Part shown: positions 1-8,211 of the stretch, one piece after another | How positions within the stretch are numbered: position 1 is the first letter of the stretch | Layout: every line of letters starts with the position of its first letter | Origin: Planctomycetota bacterium | Lineage (GTDB): Bacteria > Planctomycetota > Phycisphaerae > Phycisphaerales > Zrk34 | NCBI GenBank assembly: GCA_016125255.1 | Contig: WGMD01000021.1 | Coordinates: 1-64,000, forward strand | Direction: 5' to 3' | DNA: 64,000 nucleotides | The notes under the pieces: model-generated | Told to the model about the DNA's origin: nothing | Seen by the model: the letters and a program-made list of their open reading frames with translations, nothing else | Database searches by the model: none | Made by a program: the position numbers and the translations under genes

Positions 1-16
1 GCACCGGCGTTTTCGG

Positions 17-670
17 ATGTCAAATAGCGGCAAGGGCGACAGCGAACCGCTCGCGCCGTTCGATGGAGCCGTGCTGGCGTACCACCCCGATCACATTGAT
101 CTGGGCGGTGTGACGGTTTGTGAGAGGAGCCAAAGAGGCTGTGCCTGGCAGATTCTGCAGGTATTGAGAGCAGAAGATGATAGGGGGCAACGAGTTCACC
201 TGAAGAGCACGGCCCTGGCCCGCCGGCTCAAACCCCAGCCCATGCAGAACACGTTATTCCGCGCGATATCCACGCTCCGGTCACGATGCACCAAGGCGAT
301 GAATCGTTGCGGCAAACAATGCGATCCGGAAAACGTGATCGCTCGGGACGACGGTGGCTATCACTTGACAGAACGGATCGTCGTGGAAGTGTACGACGAA
401 GGCGGCACCATCGTAGGTGAATCAGACCGGCTCGAACAGAAGGCTAGCCCACCGAAGGGTGCCGGATCGCCACTGCGGCTCAACGATAAACAGCGATGGG
501 TGATGGCTCAACTGGCGTCCGAGGGCAAGCTGACTCGGCGTGAGGTCGAAAAAGAATTCGGCATCAGCGACCGCACTGCCAAGCGCGTGCTGGGCGAGCT
601 CACGGATGCGGGGTTGGTCGAGTTTGACCGGACGACGCATCCCGGCTTCTACCGGCTCAAGCGAGTGTAG
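17..670 (+). CDS. Two-domain winged-helix DNA-binding protein, function unknown
   Basis: The C-terminal third (about residues 155-217) reads as a winged helix: a recognition-helix segment REVEKEFGISDRTAKRVLGE followed by a wing-like stretch ending in GFYRLKRV. The N-terminal half (about residues 25-115) resembles an OmpR-type winged helix, with an IDLGGV strand, an ISTLRSRCTKAM helix and a closing DDGGYHL strand. The frame is open back to the window edge, so the true start may lie upstream. It sits 3 bp before a small ORF that overlaps a serine recombinase gene, so a role in controlling the recombinase or its element is an inference from position. I recognise no named family. Confidence 0.7.
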   Translation: MSNSGKGDSEPLAPFDGAVLAYHPDHIDLGGVTVCERSQRGCAWQILQVLRAEDDRGQRVHLKSTALARRLKPQPMQNTLFRAISTLRSRCTKAMNRCGKQCDPENVIARDDGGYHLTERIVVEVYDEGGTIVGESDRLEQKASPPKGAGSPLRLNDKQRWVMAQLASEGKLTRREVEKEFGISDRTAKRVLGELTDAGLVEFDRTTHPGFYRLKRV

Positions 671-673
671 CCC

Positions 674-901
674 ATGACCACTGTGCAACAGCCTGGAGGA
701 GCCGAAGGTCCGCCGAAAACAATGGCAGCGATGGAGGCGGCGTGGATCAACGATGAGCTGATTGCTCGCACGCAGGACGTTTGGGGTCGCCATCTCCGGC
801 GTCGGGTGAACCGGGGGGAAGCCATCGAGATGCTGCTCAACGTCCAAAGCCTGGCGATGGCCTTCAACCTGGCCAATACCGAAATCGAGCCGTCCGCATG
901 A
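674..901 (+). CDS. Small protein translationally coupled to the serine recombinase
   Basis: A 75-residue protein whose TGA stop overlaps the ATG of the recombinase gene by 4 bp (ATGA), the usual sign of coupled translation. The middle is a likely amphipathic helix (WINDELIARTQDVWGRHLRRRV) followed by NRGEAIEMLLNVQSLAMAF. I recognise no domain. By position it could be an accessory or directionality factor for the recombinase, but it has no recognisable HTH or zinc motif, so this is speculation. Confidence 0.6.
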   Translation: MTTVQQPGGAEGPPKTMAAMEAAWINDELIARTQDVWGRHLRRRVNRGEAIEMLLNVQSLAMAFNLANTEIEPSA

Positions 902-2391
902 ACGTCGTGATCTGGGCACGGGTATCGTCACGCGAGCAGAGCGAGGGGTATTCGCTGGACGCCCAGATACGCATCAACCGCGATAGGGCCGAACGCGAGG
1001 GCTGGACGGTCCTTCGGGAATTCGTCGTGGCCGAGTCCGCACGTCGTGGCGTAGAGCGTGCGGCCTTCAATGAGATGTACCGGTGGGTCAAGCAGCAGGC
1101 CAAGCGGAAGAAGATTGAGGCGGTCCTGGCCCACAAGCTCGACCGCATCTGCCGGAATATGCGCGACGCGGTGCGGATGCAGGAACTCGAAGACGCCACC
1201 GGGGTCAAGATGGTCTTCGTCGACAATGAATTCGGCCCCGGTGCAGCCGGCGCTTTCAGCTTCAACGTCATGGCGGCCGTCAGCCAGTATTACAGCGACA
1301 ACCTTCGCCAGGAAGTCCGCAAGGGCCAGGACGAGAAAATCCGCCAAGGCTGGATGCCGTGCGGCGTTCCTTATGGCTACATGAACACGCGCGACCCGGA
1401 CGAGCCGATCCGGCCGGACCCGGAGAAGGCGAAATTGATCGTGCGCGTCTTCCAGCTCTATTCGCAAGGCGGCCTGACGATGCGAATGATCGCCGACCAA
1501 TTGCACCGCGAAGGGTATGTCCATCGACCAAGCCAGCCTCGACTGTCACCCGGCACTATCTCCTACATGCTGGCGAACCGCTTCTACGTCGGCGAGCTTC
1601 CTTGGCGGGGTCAGGTCTATCCCGGCAAGCATCAGCCCTTGATCGACCGGCACACCTTCGCTCTGTGCCAAGCGAATCTTGCGGGCAAGAACCGCCGTAC
1701 CCGGCGGATCACGCACACATTCGCCAGCGGGCTCTTTCGCTGCAGGCACTGCGATGCCACGATGACGGGCGAGCGCATCCGCCGCAAGCAGATGGACGGC
1801 TCGGTCAAAATCCATTGTTACTACCGATGCGCGAACAACCGCCCTCCGGCAAGGCATCCACGCGTTCGGTGGCGTGAAGCGGACATCGAGCAGGCGGTGC
1901 TCGATCAGTTGAACTACCTGCGAATGCCCACGCCCGAACTGCGTGATTGGCTTTTGGACGTTCTCAAGCAAGCGACGGGTCAACTGCACGACGAGCAGGT
2001 GAAGCAGATACGCATGTTGAAGCGGCGGGCGACTGAGCTGTCAAAGCAGCGCGATCGGTTAATGACGCTGTACCTGCAGGACGAGGTCAACACGGCCAGG
2101 TTCCGGGAGATGAGAGACAACCTGCAGCAACAAGTTAACCAGATCGAAGCAGCGATCTCCAGGCTCGGCAGCGAGGGGGCAGTCGGTTCGGGCGTCGCCG
2201 AGCGAGCGTTCGACTTCACGCAGAACCCAGTGGAAGGATGGCGGCAGCTCGATATGGCCGGCAAGCAGCGGATTCTGCGGGCGGTGTCGACGCGCCGCAC
2301 GCTGACCAGAAAACGTGTCAACTTGGAGTTGCGAAAACCGTTCAGCTTGGTCAAGTTCCACCGGCTTGGTAACGCCGAGCATGTGGACTGA
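898..2391 (+). CDS. Large serine recombinase (site-specific integrase/resolvase)
   Basis: Catalyses site-specific DNA recombination through a serine-DNA intermediate. The ATG at 898 gives a 497-residue protein that begins directly at the resolvase fold: VVIWARVSSREQSEGYSLD, with Ser10 as the likely nucleophile. The arginine-rich DRICRNMRDAVRM and GPGAAGAFSFNVMAA segments belong to the catalytic domain. A recombinase domain follows (GVPYGYMNTRDP to YVGELPWRGQVYPG). Then comes a zinc ribbon with CRHC but only one cysteine (YYRC) in the second half, where families usually have two, and a long charged coiled coil. Length and order match large serine integrases. A longer upstream start would read through the preceding gene and is unlikely. 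Confidence 0.93.
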   Translation: MNVVIWARVSSREQSEGYSLDAQIRINRDRAEREGWTVLREFVVAESARRGVERAAFNEMYRWVKQQAKRKKIEAVLAHKLDRICRNMRDAVRMQELEDATGVKMVFVDNEFGPGAAGAFSFNVMAAVSQYYSDNLRQEVRKGQDEKIRQGWMPCGVPYGYMNTRDPDEPIRPDPEKAKLIVRVFQLYSQGGLTMRMIADQLHREGYVHRPSQPRLSPGTISYMLANRFYVGELPWRGQVYPGKHQPLIDRHTFALCQANLAGKNRRTRRITHTFASGLFRCRHCDATMTGERIRRKQMDGSVKIHCYYRCANNRPPARHPRVRWREADIEQAVLDQLNYLRMPTPELRDWLLDVLKQATGQLHDEQVKQIRMLKRRATELSKQRDRLMTLYLQDEVNTARFREMRDNLQQQVNQIEAAISRLGSEGAVGSGVAERAFDFTQNPVEGWRQLDMAGKQRILRAVSTRRTLTRKRVNLELRKPFSLVKFHRLGNAEHVD

Positions 2392-2402
2392 TGGCGGTGG
2401 GG

Positions 2403-2620
2403 GGCGGAGAATGCGAAAAGGTGAGATTTTGAGACTTCGGCCCAAAAACCGACGTTATTGGCTTTGAATCGCGGCTTTTGGATGTCTCAAAAGTCTCAAT
2501 GTGCAGCGGCGATGAGACTGCTTGGCAAGGAGAGGCGGAGAACTCGAAAACGGGCGATTTTGGCACTTTGGGTCGAAAATCGGCCCTCGTAAGCTGGAAT
2601 CGAGGGTTTTGGCAGTGTCA
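2403..2620. repeat. Degenerate direct repeat (131-bp period) with inverted arms, next to recombinase
   Basis: Two related blocks start with GGCGGAGAA at 2403 and 2534. They run in parallel through GCGAAAA/TCGAAAA, GATTTTG, a CCCAAAAA/GTCGAAAA segment, GGCTTTGAATCG/AGCTGGAATCG and G(C/G)TTTTGG to a G(T)CTCA/GTGTCA end near 2489 and 2620. In the first block TTTTGAGAC (2426-2434) is the exact reverse complement of GTCTCAAAA (2484-2492). In the second block the equivalent arms are TGGCACT and AGTGTCA. No gene lies between the recombinase stop and 2677. An attachment-site or binding-site role is inferred only from the position behind the recombinase. Confidence 0.5.
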
Positions 2621-2676
2621 TGATTCGCGCCGCTGGCACTCTTTTGACACGCGCCCCGCCGTCATCGGAAGCGGGA

Positions 2677-3180
2677 TTATGGTCCCAGTTGCTTGAAGGC
2701 CTCGCGCGGTTTGCCGTAGTGACGGGACTTATCACACGCCAGTGCTGACAGTAGATAGTCGTTGAGCTTAAACCCGACATCGTGTGGCGCGATATCCCCA
2801 TCGGCGAGCAAATCCTTGGCAGCAGCGACGAGTTCATTCATCGATCCGGTGACCGTTCGGTTCAGCGCCTTGCGGAACCGGATCGTTCCGGTGGCGGGCG
2901 CGATGAACTGCCGGTAGACAAATACCAAACCGTCATCCTGCATGAACTCACGAATGCTGCTGAACGCGCGCACAATGAATTCGTGGTCGCTGGTGATGCC
3001 TCTGCCGTACATCACGGACGAGTAGAGTGATCGGGTGTTGCTGATGAGGATGTACTGCGTCCGGTCGGCGGTGAACAGCCGGGCCGACCAGTCCACGTAG
3101 GGATTCTCGTCGAGCGGTGCGGCTGCCATGGAGCCGACTTTGATCTTGGTGTTCAGGTTCTGCGCGAGTCGAAAGATCAT
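2677..3180 (-). CDS. DUF6933-like protein, function unknown
   Basis: A 167-residue protein starting MIFRLAQNLNTKIKV with the pattern WSARLFTADRTQYILISN then TRSLYSSVMYG and ALNRTVTGSMNELV. From memory this matches small proteins grouped as DUF6933, whose activity is unknown. No signal peptide or membrane span is visible, so it is probably cytoplasmic. Its ATG overlaps the stop of the upstream gene by 4 bp, so the two are probably co-translated. The pair lies next to a serine recombinase and may be cargo of that element or a resident cassette. The assignment rests on recalled motif similarity. Confidence 0.75.
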   Translation of the reverse strand: MIFRLAQNLNTKIKVGSMAAAPLDENPYVDWSARLFTADRTQYILISNTRSLYSSVMYGRGITSDHEFIVRAFSSIREFMQDDGLVFVYRQFIAPATGTIRFRKALNRTVTGSMNELVAAAKDLLADGDIAPHDVGFKLNDYLLSALACDKSRHYGKPREAFKQLGP

Positions 3181-3482
3181 CGGGTCTCCCCAAGCGCGGC
3201 GCGTTCATCCTTAATTGTGACGGCGTCGATCGATCCGCCGTGGTAGTAGGTGGCAACCTTGAGCAGAATCAGGTCGGAGTCGTCACAGAATGGTTTGAGT
3301 TGATCCGCGATGGCCAAGGCGTCATTGGTGCTGGCGGCTGACCATTGCATGTCCCGCACGCCTTCCATTTCGGTTGTCTCGAACGGGTCTTGGCCGGCGG
3401 CTTTGATCAATTGCTCGAGCAGGCCGGGTGCATCAGCCGATACACGAATCCAAGCGGTCACGATGCACTGTGTCGTCTTCAT
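3177..3482 (-). CDS. Hypothetical protein, first gene of a two-gene cassette with the DUF6933-like gene
   Basis: A 101-residue acidic protein (MKTTQCIVTAWIRVSADAPG...). I do not recognise a family. The predicted pattern is alternating strands and helices, with cysteines at CIVTAW and KPFCDD. The ATG at 3482 is preceded by GATGAGCGA on the minus strand. The open frame runs further upstream to 3947 but there crosses the oppositely oriented phosphoesterase gene and its promoter region, so the short form is preferred. The TGA stop overlaps the next gene's ATG. Its function may be tied to that partner. Confidence 0.55.
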   Translation of the reverse strand: MKTTQCIVTAWIRVSADAPGLLEQLIKAAGQDPFETTEMEGVRDMQWSAASTNDALAIADQLKPFCDDSDLILLKVATYYHGGSIDAVTIKDERAALGETR

Positions 3483-3816
3483 TCGCTCATCGTACAACGC
3501 CAGCGGATAGGTGAAAACCGATCTACGGTGGATCATGGATCGTAGCTTGTCCCCGGTCCCGGTCCGCAAGACGAAGCAGTGCCAGGCCGGTGCCATTGCA
3601 GTGCCAATCCACGATGGCACCGGTGCCAAGTCGTCTCTGTCACCGGTCGAGACGCGAAATCGGCCCGCCAAAGAGCCCAATTTGCCGGTTTCGGGGCCAC
3701 TCCGATGATCTTCGCGTGTCCCGGTATTTCCCTCCATTGTGCGACACTGAACGAAGTCCGACGCCGCCGACGGCGGGCCATGCACGGTTTCGTGACACTC
3801 CGGCCGGAGGCACGCC
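3483..3816. other. Divergent intergenic region with a perfect 10-bp inverted repeat
   Basis: No convincing gene. The main structure is CCGGTGCCAT (3587-3596) and its exact reverse complement ATGGCACCGG (3614-3623), separated by 17 bp that contain a further GTGCCA. No T-tract follows, so it does not look like a terminator. It lies between two divergent genes, where an operator would be expected. The Shine-Dalgarno GGAGG of the phosphoesterase lies at the right end. Confidence 0.45.
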
Positions 3817-4896
3817 ATGCCGCATCGCATTTCGCGTCGCACGTTCCTGACCACCAGCGCCGCCGCCTTGGCCGGCGCACCGCTCTGCCGTGCGGCGGGC
3901 CACGCCCCCGCCCCGACGGCGGAAGAGGCCATCGCGTTTTTCCACATCGGCGATACGCACTACCGCGCCGACGAGAATACGCCGACGAAACTGCTTGAGG
4001 ACTCCGCGACGACGACCCGGGGCCTGATCGACACGCTCAACCGACTGCCCGGCGAGGCGATTCCCGATGCCGCCGGCGGCGGGCAGGTCGCCGTGCCGCG
4101 CGGCGTGATCCATGCCGGCGACCTGATCGACTCCGGCGACAAGAACGGCGACGTCCATCAGACGATGCAGCAGACGGAATGGGCGGCCTACGCGGCCGAC
4201 TTCGGCGTGGTCGGCGGCGACGCTCGGCTCCGGTACCCCGTTTACGAAGTGCATGGCAATCACGACGGACCCGGCGGCAGGGGACTGGTCATCGACCGCA
4301 TCATCGAGCGCAACCGCCGCCGCACCGGCATCGATCACATCAGCGCCAACGGACTGCATTACGCATGGAGCTGGGGAGCTGTACGGTTCATCAACCTCGG
4401 CATCGTCGTCGGGTCGGACCCGGCGGTGAAACAGCACCGCCGCTACAACCCGCTGGACAGTCTGGACTTCCTAGTCGACGATCTGCGGGGGCACGTCGCC
4501 GACAAATCGACGCCCGTCGTCATCACGCATCACATCGACGTCGCCCGCTACTGCACCGCGCCGGACCCGGCGGATGCCGCCAACGAAAACCGCGAGTGGA
4601 ACCCCTGCGATGTCGCCGCGTACTTCCGCGCGATTGAGCCGTACAACATCGCGGCGATTCTCTACGGTCACACGCACGCGCGGAACGTCTTTACATGGGA
4701 CGGCCGCTCCGCCAAGGCCGCCGAGGGCATCGGCGTCTTCAACGTCGACAACTCTTCGCACTTCCATTCCGAGACGCAGAGCTTTTTCTATTTCGAGATC
4801 TCGCCGCGGCAGATCGTCGCCCGCGAGTACACGACCAAGGACCGCTGGCGGAGCGGTTTCTGGACCCCGCAGGTCTGGCGCAAGACGTTCGCCTGA
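3817..4896 (+). CDS. Tat-exported calcineurin-like metallophosphoesterase
   Basis: Predicted to hydrolyse phosphate esters outside the cytoplasm with a two-metal centre. The N-terminus is a Tat signal (RISRRTFLTTSAAALAGAPL). Metal-binding motifs appear in the family order: GDTH near residue 47, GDLIDSGD near 105, GNHD near 148, VITHH near 234 and YGHTHAR near 287. The length of 359 residues is normal. The ATG follows CCGGAGGCACGCC, giving a strong ribosome site. The substrate cannot be read from the sequence. It is upstream of the cbb3 operon but separated by 183 bp and probably independent. Confidence 0.9.
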   Translation: MPHRISRRTFLTTSAAALAGAPLCRAAGHAPAPTAEEAIAFFHIGDTHYRADENTPTKLLEDSATTTRGLIDTLNRLPGEAIPDAAGGGQVAVPRGVIHAGDLIDSGDKNGDVHQTMQQTEWAAYAADFGVVGGDARLRYPVYEVHGNHDGPGGRGLVIDRIIERNRRRTGIDHISANGLHYAWSWGAVRFINLGIVVGSDPAVKQHRRYNPLDSLDFLVDDLRGHVADKSTPVVITHHIDVARYCTAPDPADAANENREWNPCDVAAYFRAIEPYNIAAILYGHTHARNVFTWDGRSAKAAEGIGVFNVDNSSHFHSETQSFFYFEISPRQIVAREYTTKDRWRSGFWTPQVWRKTFA

Positions 4897-4999
4897 TTCC
4901 CGGGCCATCGACGCAGATCATGGGCAAGAGGGCTTTTTGCCCCGCCGGTGCGTTCCCGCGCTTCGATTAGGGAAATCTCGCACGCGCAAAACATATCTA

Positions 5000-5019
5000 T
5001 TTGGATATACTTAACCAAA
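5000..5019. promoter_or_regulatory. AT-rich inverted repeat upstream of the cbb3 operon
   Basis: TTTGG and CCAAA (5000-5004 and 5015-5019) flank ATATACTTAA in an unusually AT-rich 40-bp patch, 60 bp before ccoNO in otherwise GC-rich DNA. This is a plausible promoter or regulator site. It does not match the classical FNR box TTGAT-N4-ATCAA. Confidence 0.3.
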
Positions 5020-5079
5020 ATATGCCGATCATGGCACTAGCGGGACATTCGTATCTACAGACAGCAGCAGGAGTCCACG

Positions 5080-7431
5080 ATGAACGGCTCGTTTGGCAAG
5101 GACGCCCCACCGGCGGCGATCGGGCGGAGCGGGAAAGATGGCGGGTCGGGCGGTGCGGCGGGGGCGGAGGCCTCCGCCCCCGCGCCGATCCTTGAGCGAT
5201 TCACTTACGACGACGCGATCGTCCGCATGTTCGCCGCGGCGACGGTGATCTGGGCGCTGGTGGCGATGGCGGCGGGCGTGTTCATCGCGCTGGAATTGGC
5301 GTTTCCGAATCTGAGCGGGGGCATCGGCTACCTGAGCTTCGGCCGGCTCCGCCCGCTGCACACCAACGCCGCGATCTTCGCCTTCGCCGGCAACGCCATC
5401 TTCGCCGCCATCTACTACTCGACGCAGCGCCTGTGCAAAGCCCGCATGTACAGCGATACGCTCAGCCGCCTGCACTTCTGGGGCTGGCAGCTTGTCATCG
5501 TCTGCGCGGCGCTGACCTTGCCGCTGGGCATCACGCAGAGCAAGGAGTACGCCGAGCTGGAGTGGCCCATCGACCTGCTCATCGCGGTCGTCTGGGTGGG
5601 GTTCTTCGGCGTGAACTTCTTCGGCACGCTCGCCCGCCGGCGCGAGCGGCACATGTACGTCGCGCTCTGGTTCTACATCGCCACGATCATCACCGTCGCG
5701 GTGCTTCACGTGTTCAACAACCTTGTCCTGCCCGCCAGCTTTCTCAAAAGCTATTCGATCTACGCCGGCGTGCAGGATGCGTTCATGCAGTGGTGGTACG
5801 GACACAACGCCGTGGCCTTCTTTCTGACGACGCCGTTTTTGGGGTTGATGTATTACTTTCTCCCGAAGGCGGCGCAGCGTCCGGTGTTCAGCTACAAGCT
5901 GAGCATTCTGCATTTCTGGTCGCTGGTGTTCATCTACATCTGGGCCGGTCCGCACCATCTGCATTACACCGCGCTGCCCGAGTGGGCGTCCTCGCTGGGC
6001 ATGGTGTTCTCGCTCATGCTCTGGATGCCCTCCTGGGGCGGCGGGATCAACGGGCTATTGACGCTTCGCGGCGCCTGGCACAAAGTCACCGCCGACCCCG
6101 TGCTCAAGTTCTTCGTCGTCGGCATCACGTTCTACATGATGTCCACCTTCGAAGGCCCGATGCTCTCCATCAAATCCGTCAACGCGCTGAGCCACTACAC
6201 TGACTGGACCATCGCGCACGTCCACTCCGGCGCGCTGGGCTGGAACGGATTTCTCGCGTTCGGCATGATCTACTGGCTTTTACCCCGTATTTTTCAGGCC
6301 CCGCTGCATTCGCAGCGCCTCGCCAACACGCACTTCTGGCTCGCCACCATCGGCATCCTGCTCTACGTCATCGCCATCTACGTCGCCGGTCTGACGCAGG
6401 GGCTCATGTGGCGCGCGATGGATGATCAGGGCGGGCTGACCTACAACTTCGTCGAAACGCTCACCGCGATCCTGCCGATGTACTACGTCCGCGCCGTCGG
6501 CGGGGGCATGTACCTCATCGGCGCGTTCATGCTCGGGTACAACTTCCTTCGCACATGGCAGGCCCGCCCCGCCGTGTACGAGACCCCCGAGCACACCGCC
6601 CCGCCGCTCGACCCCGGTTACATCGAGCCGCCGGTCAAGTCCCGCCTCACCGGGCACACCACCGCGGAGTGGGGCAAGAAGATGGACATCTTCACCCGTC
6701 TCGGGTGGCACCGGAAGTGGGAAGGACTGCCCGCTCGATTCACAGTCTGGGTGCTCATCGCTGTGCTGACCGCGTCGCTCTTTGAGATCATTCCAACGTT
6801 CCTGATCCGCTCCAATGTGCCGACGATCACCTCGGTCAAGCCGTACACTCCGCTGGAGCTTGCCGGGCGCGACATCTATGTGTCGGAGGGTTGCTACAAC
6901 TGTCATTCACAGATGATCCGTCCGATCTTTGCCGAGACGCAGCGTTACGGGAAATATTCGCAGGCGGGCGAGTTCGTGTATGACCATCCGTTCCAGTGGG
7001 GCTCGCGCCGGATCGGGCCGGACATGGCGCGCGAAGGCGGACTCAAGTCGGACCTGTGGCACGTGCTGCACTTCCGCAATCCGCGCGACATGACCGCTCA
7101 GTCGATCATGCCGGCGTATCCCTACCTGCTGACCAACCCGATCGACTTTGACGCACTGGCCCGCGCGGTGCGTGCGAATGCGGCGTTGGGCGTCCCCTAC
7201 ACCGACGACGAAAAGGCGCATGCCGTCGAACTCGCCAAGGTGCAGGCCGCACGGATCGCCGCCGACATCGTCGCACAGGGCGGCCCGGCGGACCTCGCCG
7301 ACAAACAGGTCATCGCCATCACCGCTTACCTCCAGCGCCTCGGCACCGACCTGACCGGCAAACCCGCACCCGCACCGACCTCAACCCCCGCCCCCGCCGT
7401 CAGCGCCGCACCGCACGAAGGAGCACGATGA
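5080..7431 (+). CDS. ccoNO: cbb3-type cytochrome c oxidase, fused subunits I and II (CcoN-CcoO)
   Basis: Terminal oxidase core reducing O2 in the cytoplasmic membrane at low oxygen. Residues 1 to about 490 are CcoN: about 12 membrane spans, His94 in [10 protein letters not shown] for low-spin heme, His242 in YGHNAVAFF, His292-His293 in GPHHLHY for CuB, and His380/His382 in [12 protein letters not shown] for the two hemes. A linker rich in Pro (around 500-530) leads into CcoO: a single span near residue 560-585, then [11 protein letters not shown] with Cys605, Cys608 and His609 binding heme c. The two are normally separate genes; here the frame is continuous. The ATG follows GCAGGAGTCCACG. The 783-residue length equals both subunits together. 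Confidence 0.95.
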   Translation: MNGSFGKDAPPAAIGRSGKDGGSGGAAGAEASAPAPILERFTYDDAIVRMFAAATVIWALVAMAAGVFIALELAFPNLSGGIGYLSFGRLRPLHTNAAIFAFAGNAIFAAIYYSTQRLCKARMYSDTLSRLHFWGWQLVIVCAALTLPLGITQSKEYAELEWPIDLLIAVVWVGFFGVNFFGTLARRRERHMYVALWFYIATIITVAVLHVFNNLVLPASFLKSYSIYAGVQDAFMQWWYGHNAVAFFLTTPFLGLMYYFLPKAAQRPVFSYKLSILHFWSLVFIYIWAGPHHLHYTALPEWASSLGMVFSLMLWMPSWGGGINGLLTLRGAWHKVTADPVLKFFVVGITFYMMSTFEGPMLSIKSVNALSHYTDWTIAHVHSGALGWNGFLAFGMIYWLLPRIFQAPLHSQRLANTHFWLATIGILLYVIAIYVAGLTQGLMWRAMDDQGGLTYNFVETLTAILPMYYVRAVGGGMYLIGAFMLGYNFLRTWQARPAVYETPEHTAPPLDPGYIEPPVKSRLTGHTTAEWGKKMDIFTRLGWHRKWEGLPARFTVWVLIAVLTASLFEIIPTFLIRSNVPTITSVKPYTPLELAGRDIYVSEGCYNCHSQMIRPIFAETQRYGKYSQAGEFVYDHPFQWGSRRIGPDMAREGGLKSDLWHVLHFRNPRDMTAQSIMPAYPYLLTNPIDFDALARAVRANAALGVPYTDDEKAHAVELAKVQAARIAADIVAQGGPADLADKQVIAITAYLQRLGTDLTGKPAPAPTSTPAPAVSAAPHEGAR

Positions 7432-7619
7432 TGCTCAGCGAATCCGTCGCACAAAGCGGCACCGCCCTCTTCGCCATCGCCGCCCTGGTGATCTTCTTCA
7501 CCTTCTTCACCGCGATGTGCTTCTGGGTCGCCCGCCGACCCGCCGATCAGATGGACCGCTCCGCTCATCTGCCCATCGACGACGCCCCGCTCTCCAACGA
7601 AAGCGCCAACCATGAGTGA
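7428..7619 (+). CDS. ccoQ: cbb3 oxidase small subunit CcoQ-like
   Basis: A 63-residue protein with one membrane span ([21 protein letters not shown]) followed by a short polar tail that begins [11 protein letters not shown], the size and layout of CcoQ/FixQ, which stabilises the oxidase. It overlaps ccoNO by 4 bp (ATGA), has the Shine-Dalgarno GAAGGAG 4 nt upstream and overlaps ccoP by 8 bp. Identification depends on operon position as much as on sequence, since CcoQ is poorly conserved. Confidence 0.85.
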   Translation: MMLSESVAQSGTALFAIAALVIFFTFFTAMCFWVARRPADQMDRSAHLPIDDAPLSNESANHE

Positions 7620-8199
7620 CGAACACAAACCCGACATTCTCTCCGACCACGAATACGACGGCATCCGCGAGTATGACAATCCGATGCCCGGATGGTGGGT
7701 CGCCGTCTTCTGGATCACCATCATCTTCGCCGGCCTTTACATGATGTGGTACCACGGCAGCGTGTACGGCTCGTCCGTCCGCGGCGAATATCAGGCCGCC
7801 GTCGAAGCCAACATGCTCAAACAACTCGCCGCCTTCGGCGAACTCAAGCCCGACGCCCCCACCCTGATCAAACTCACCGAAAACGAAATCGCCATGAACC
7901 GCGGGCGCACCATCTTCCAATCCTACTGCATCGCCTGTCACGGCCCCGAAGGCCAGGGACTCGTCGGCCCCAACATGACCGATGACGCCTACAAGAACGT
8001 CAAGGTCATCGCCGACATCCCCAAGGTCGTCGCCAACGGCGCCGCCAACGGCACGATGCCCGCATGGAAAGCCATGCTCTCCGAGCCGGACATCATCATC
8101 GTCTCCGCCTACGTCGCCACGCTGCGCGGCAAGAACCTCCCCGGCCCGCGACCGGCCGAGGGAAACGTCATCGCCCCGTGGAGCGCCGACGAAAAGTGA
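7612..8199 (+). CDS. ccoP: cbb3 oxidase subunit III, CcoP, with a single heme c site
   Basis: Electron-entry subunit of the oxidase. The N-terminus DHEYDGIREYDNPMPGWW followed by a span (WVAVFWITIIFAGLYMMWY) is the CcoP signature. Only one heme-binding motif is present, CIACH at residues 106-110, with a methionine ligand probably in NGTMPAW. Textbook CcoP has two heme domains and about 300 residues; this one has 195. The gene ends with a proper stop 12 bp before ccoG, so this looks like a natural mono-heme form, not a truncation by frameshift. Confidence 0.92.
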   Translation: MSDEHKPDILSDHEYDGIREYDNPMPGWWVAVFWITIIFAGLYMMWYHGSVYGSSVRGEYQAAVEANMLKQLAAFGELKPDAPTLIKLTENEIAMNRGRTIFQSYCIACHGPEGQGLVGPNMTDDAYKNVKVIADIPKVVANGAANGTMPAWKAMLSEPDIIIVSAYVATLRGKNLPGPRPAEGNVIAPWSADEK

Positions 8200-8211
8200 G
8201 CGACACGCATC

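Noticed and set aside
2677-3482. Toxin-antitoxin reading of the overlapping two-gene cassette next to the recombinase
   Set aside because: Sizes and overlap fit, but neither protein shows a toxin or antitoxin motif, so no such function is claimed.
4922-4942. GGGCAA/TTGCCC pair with T-run after the phosphoesterase gene
   Set aside because: Short arms with the T-run inside the loop, so not a convincing terminator.
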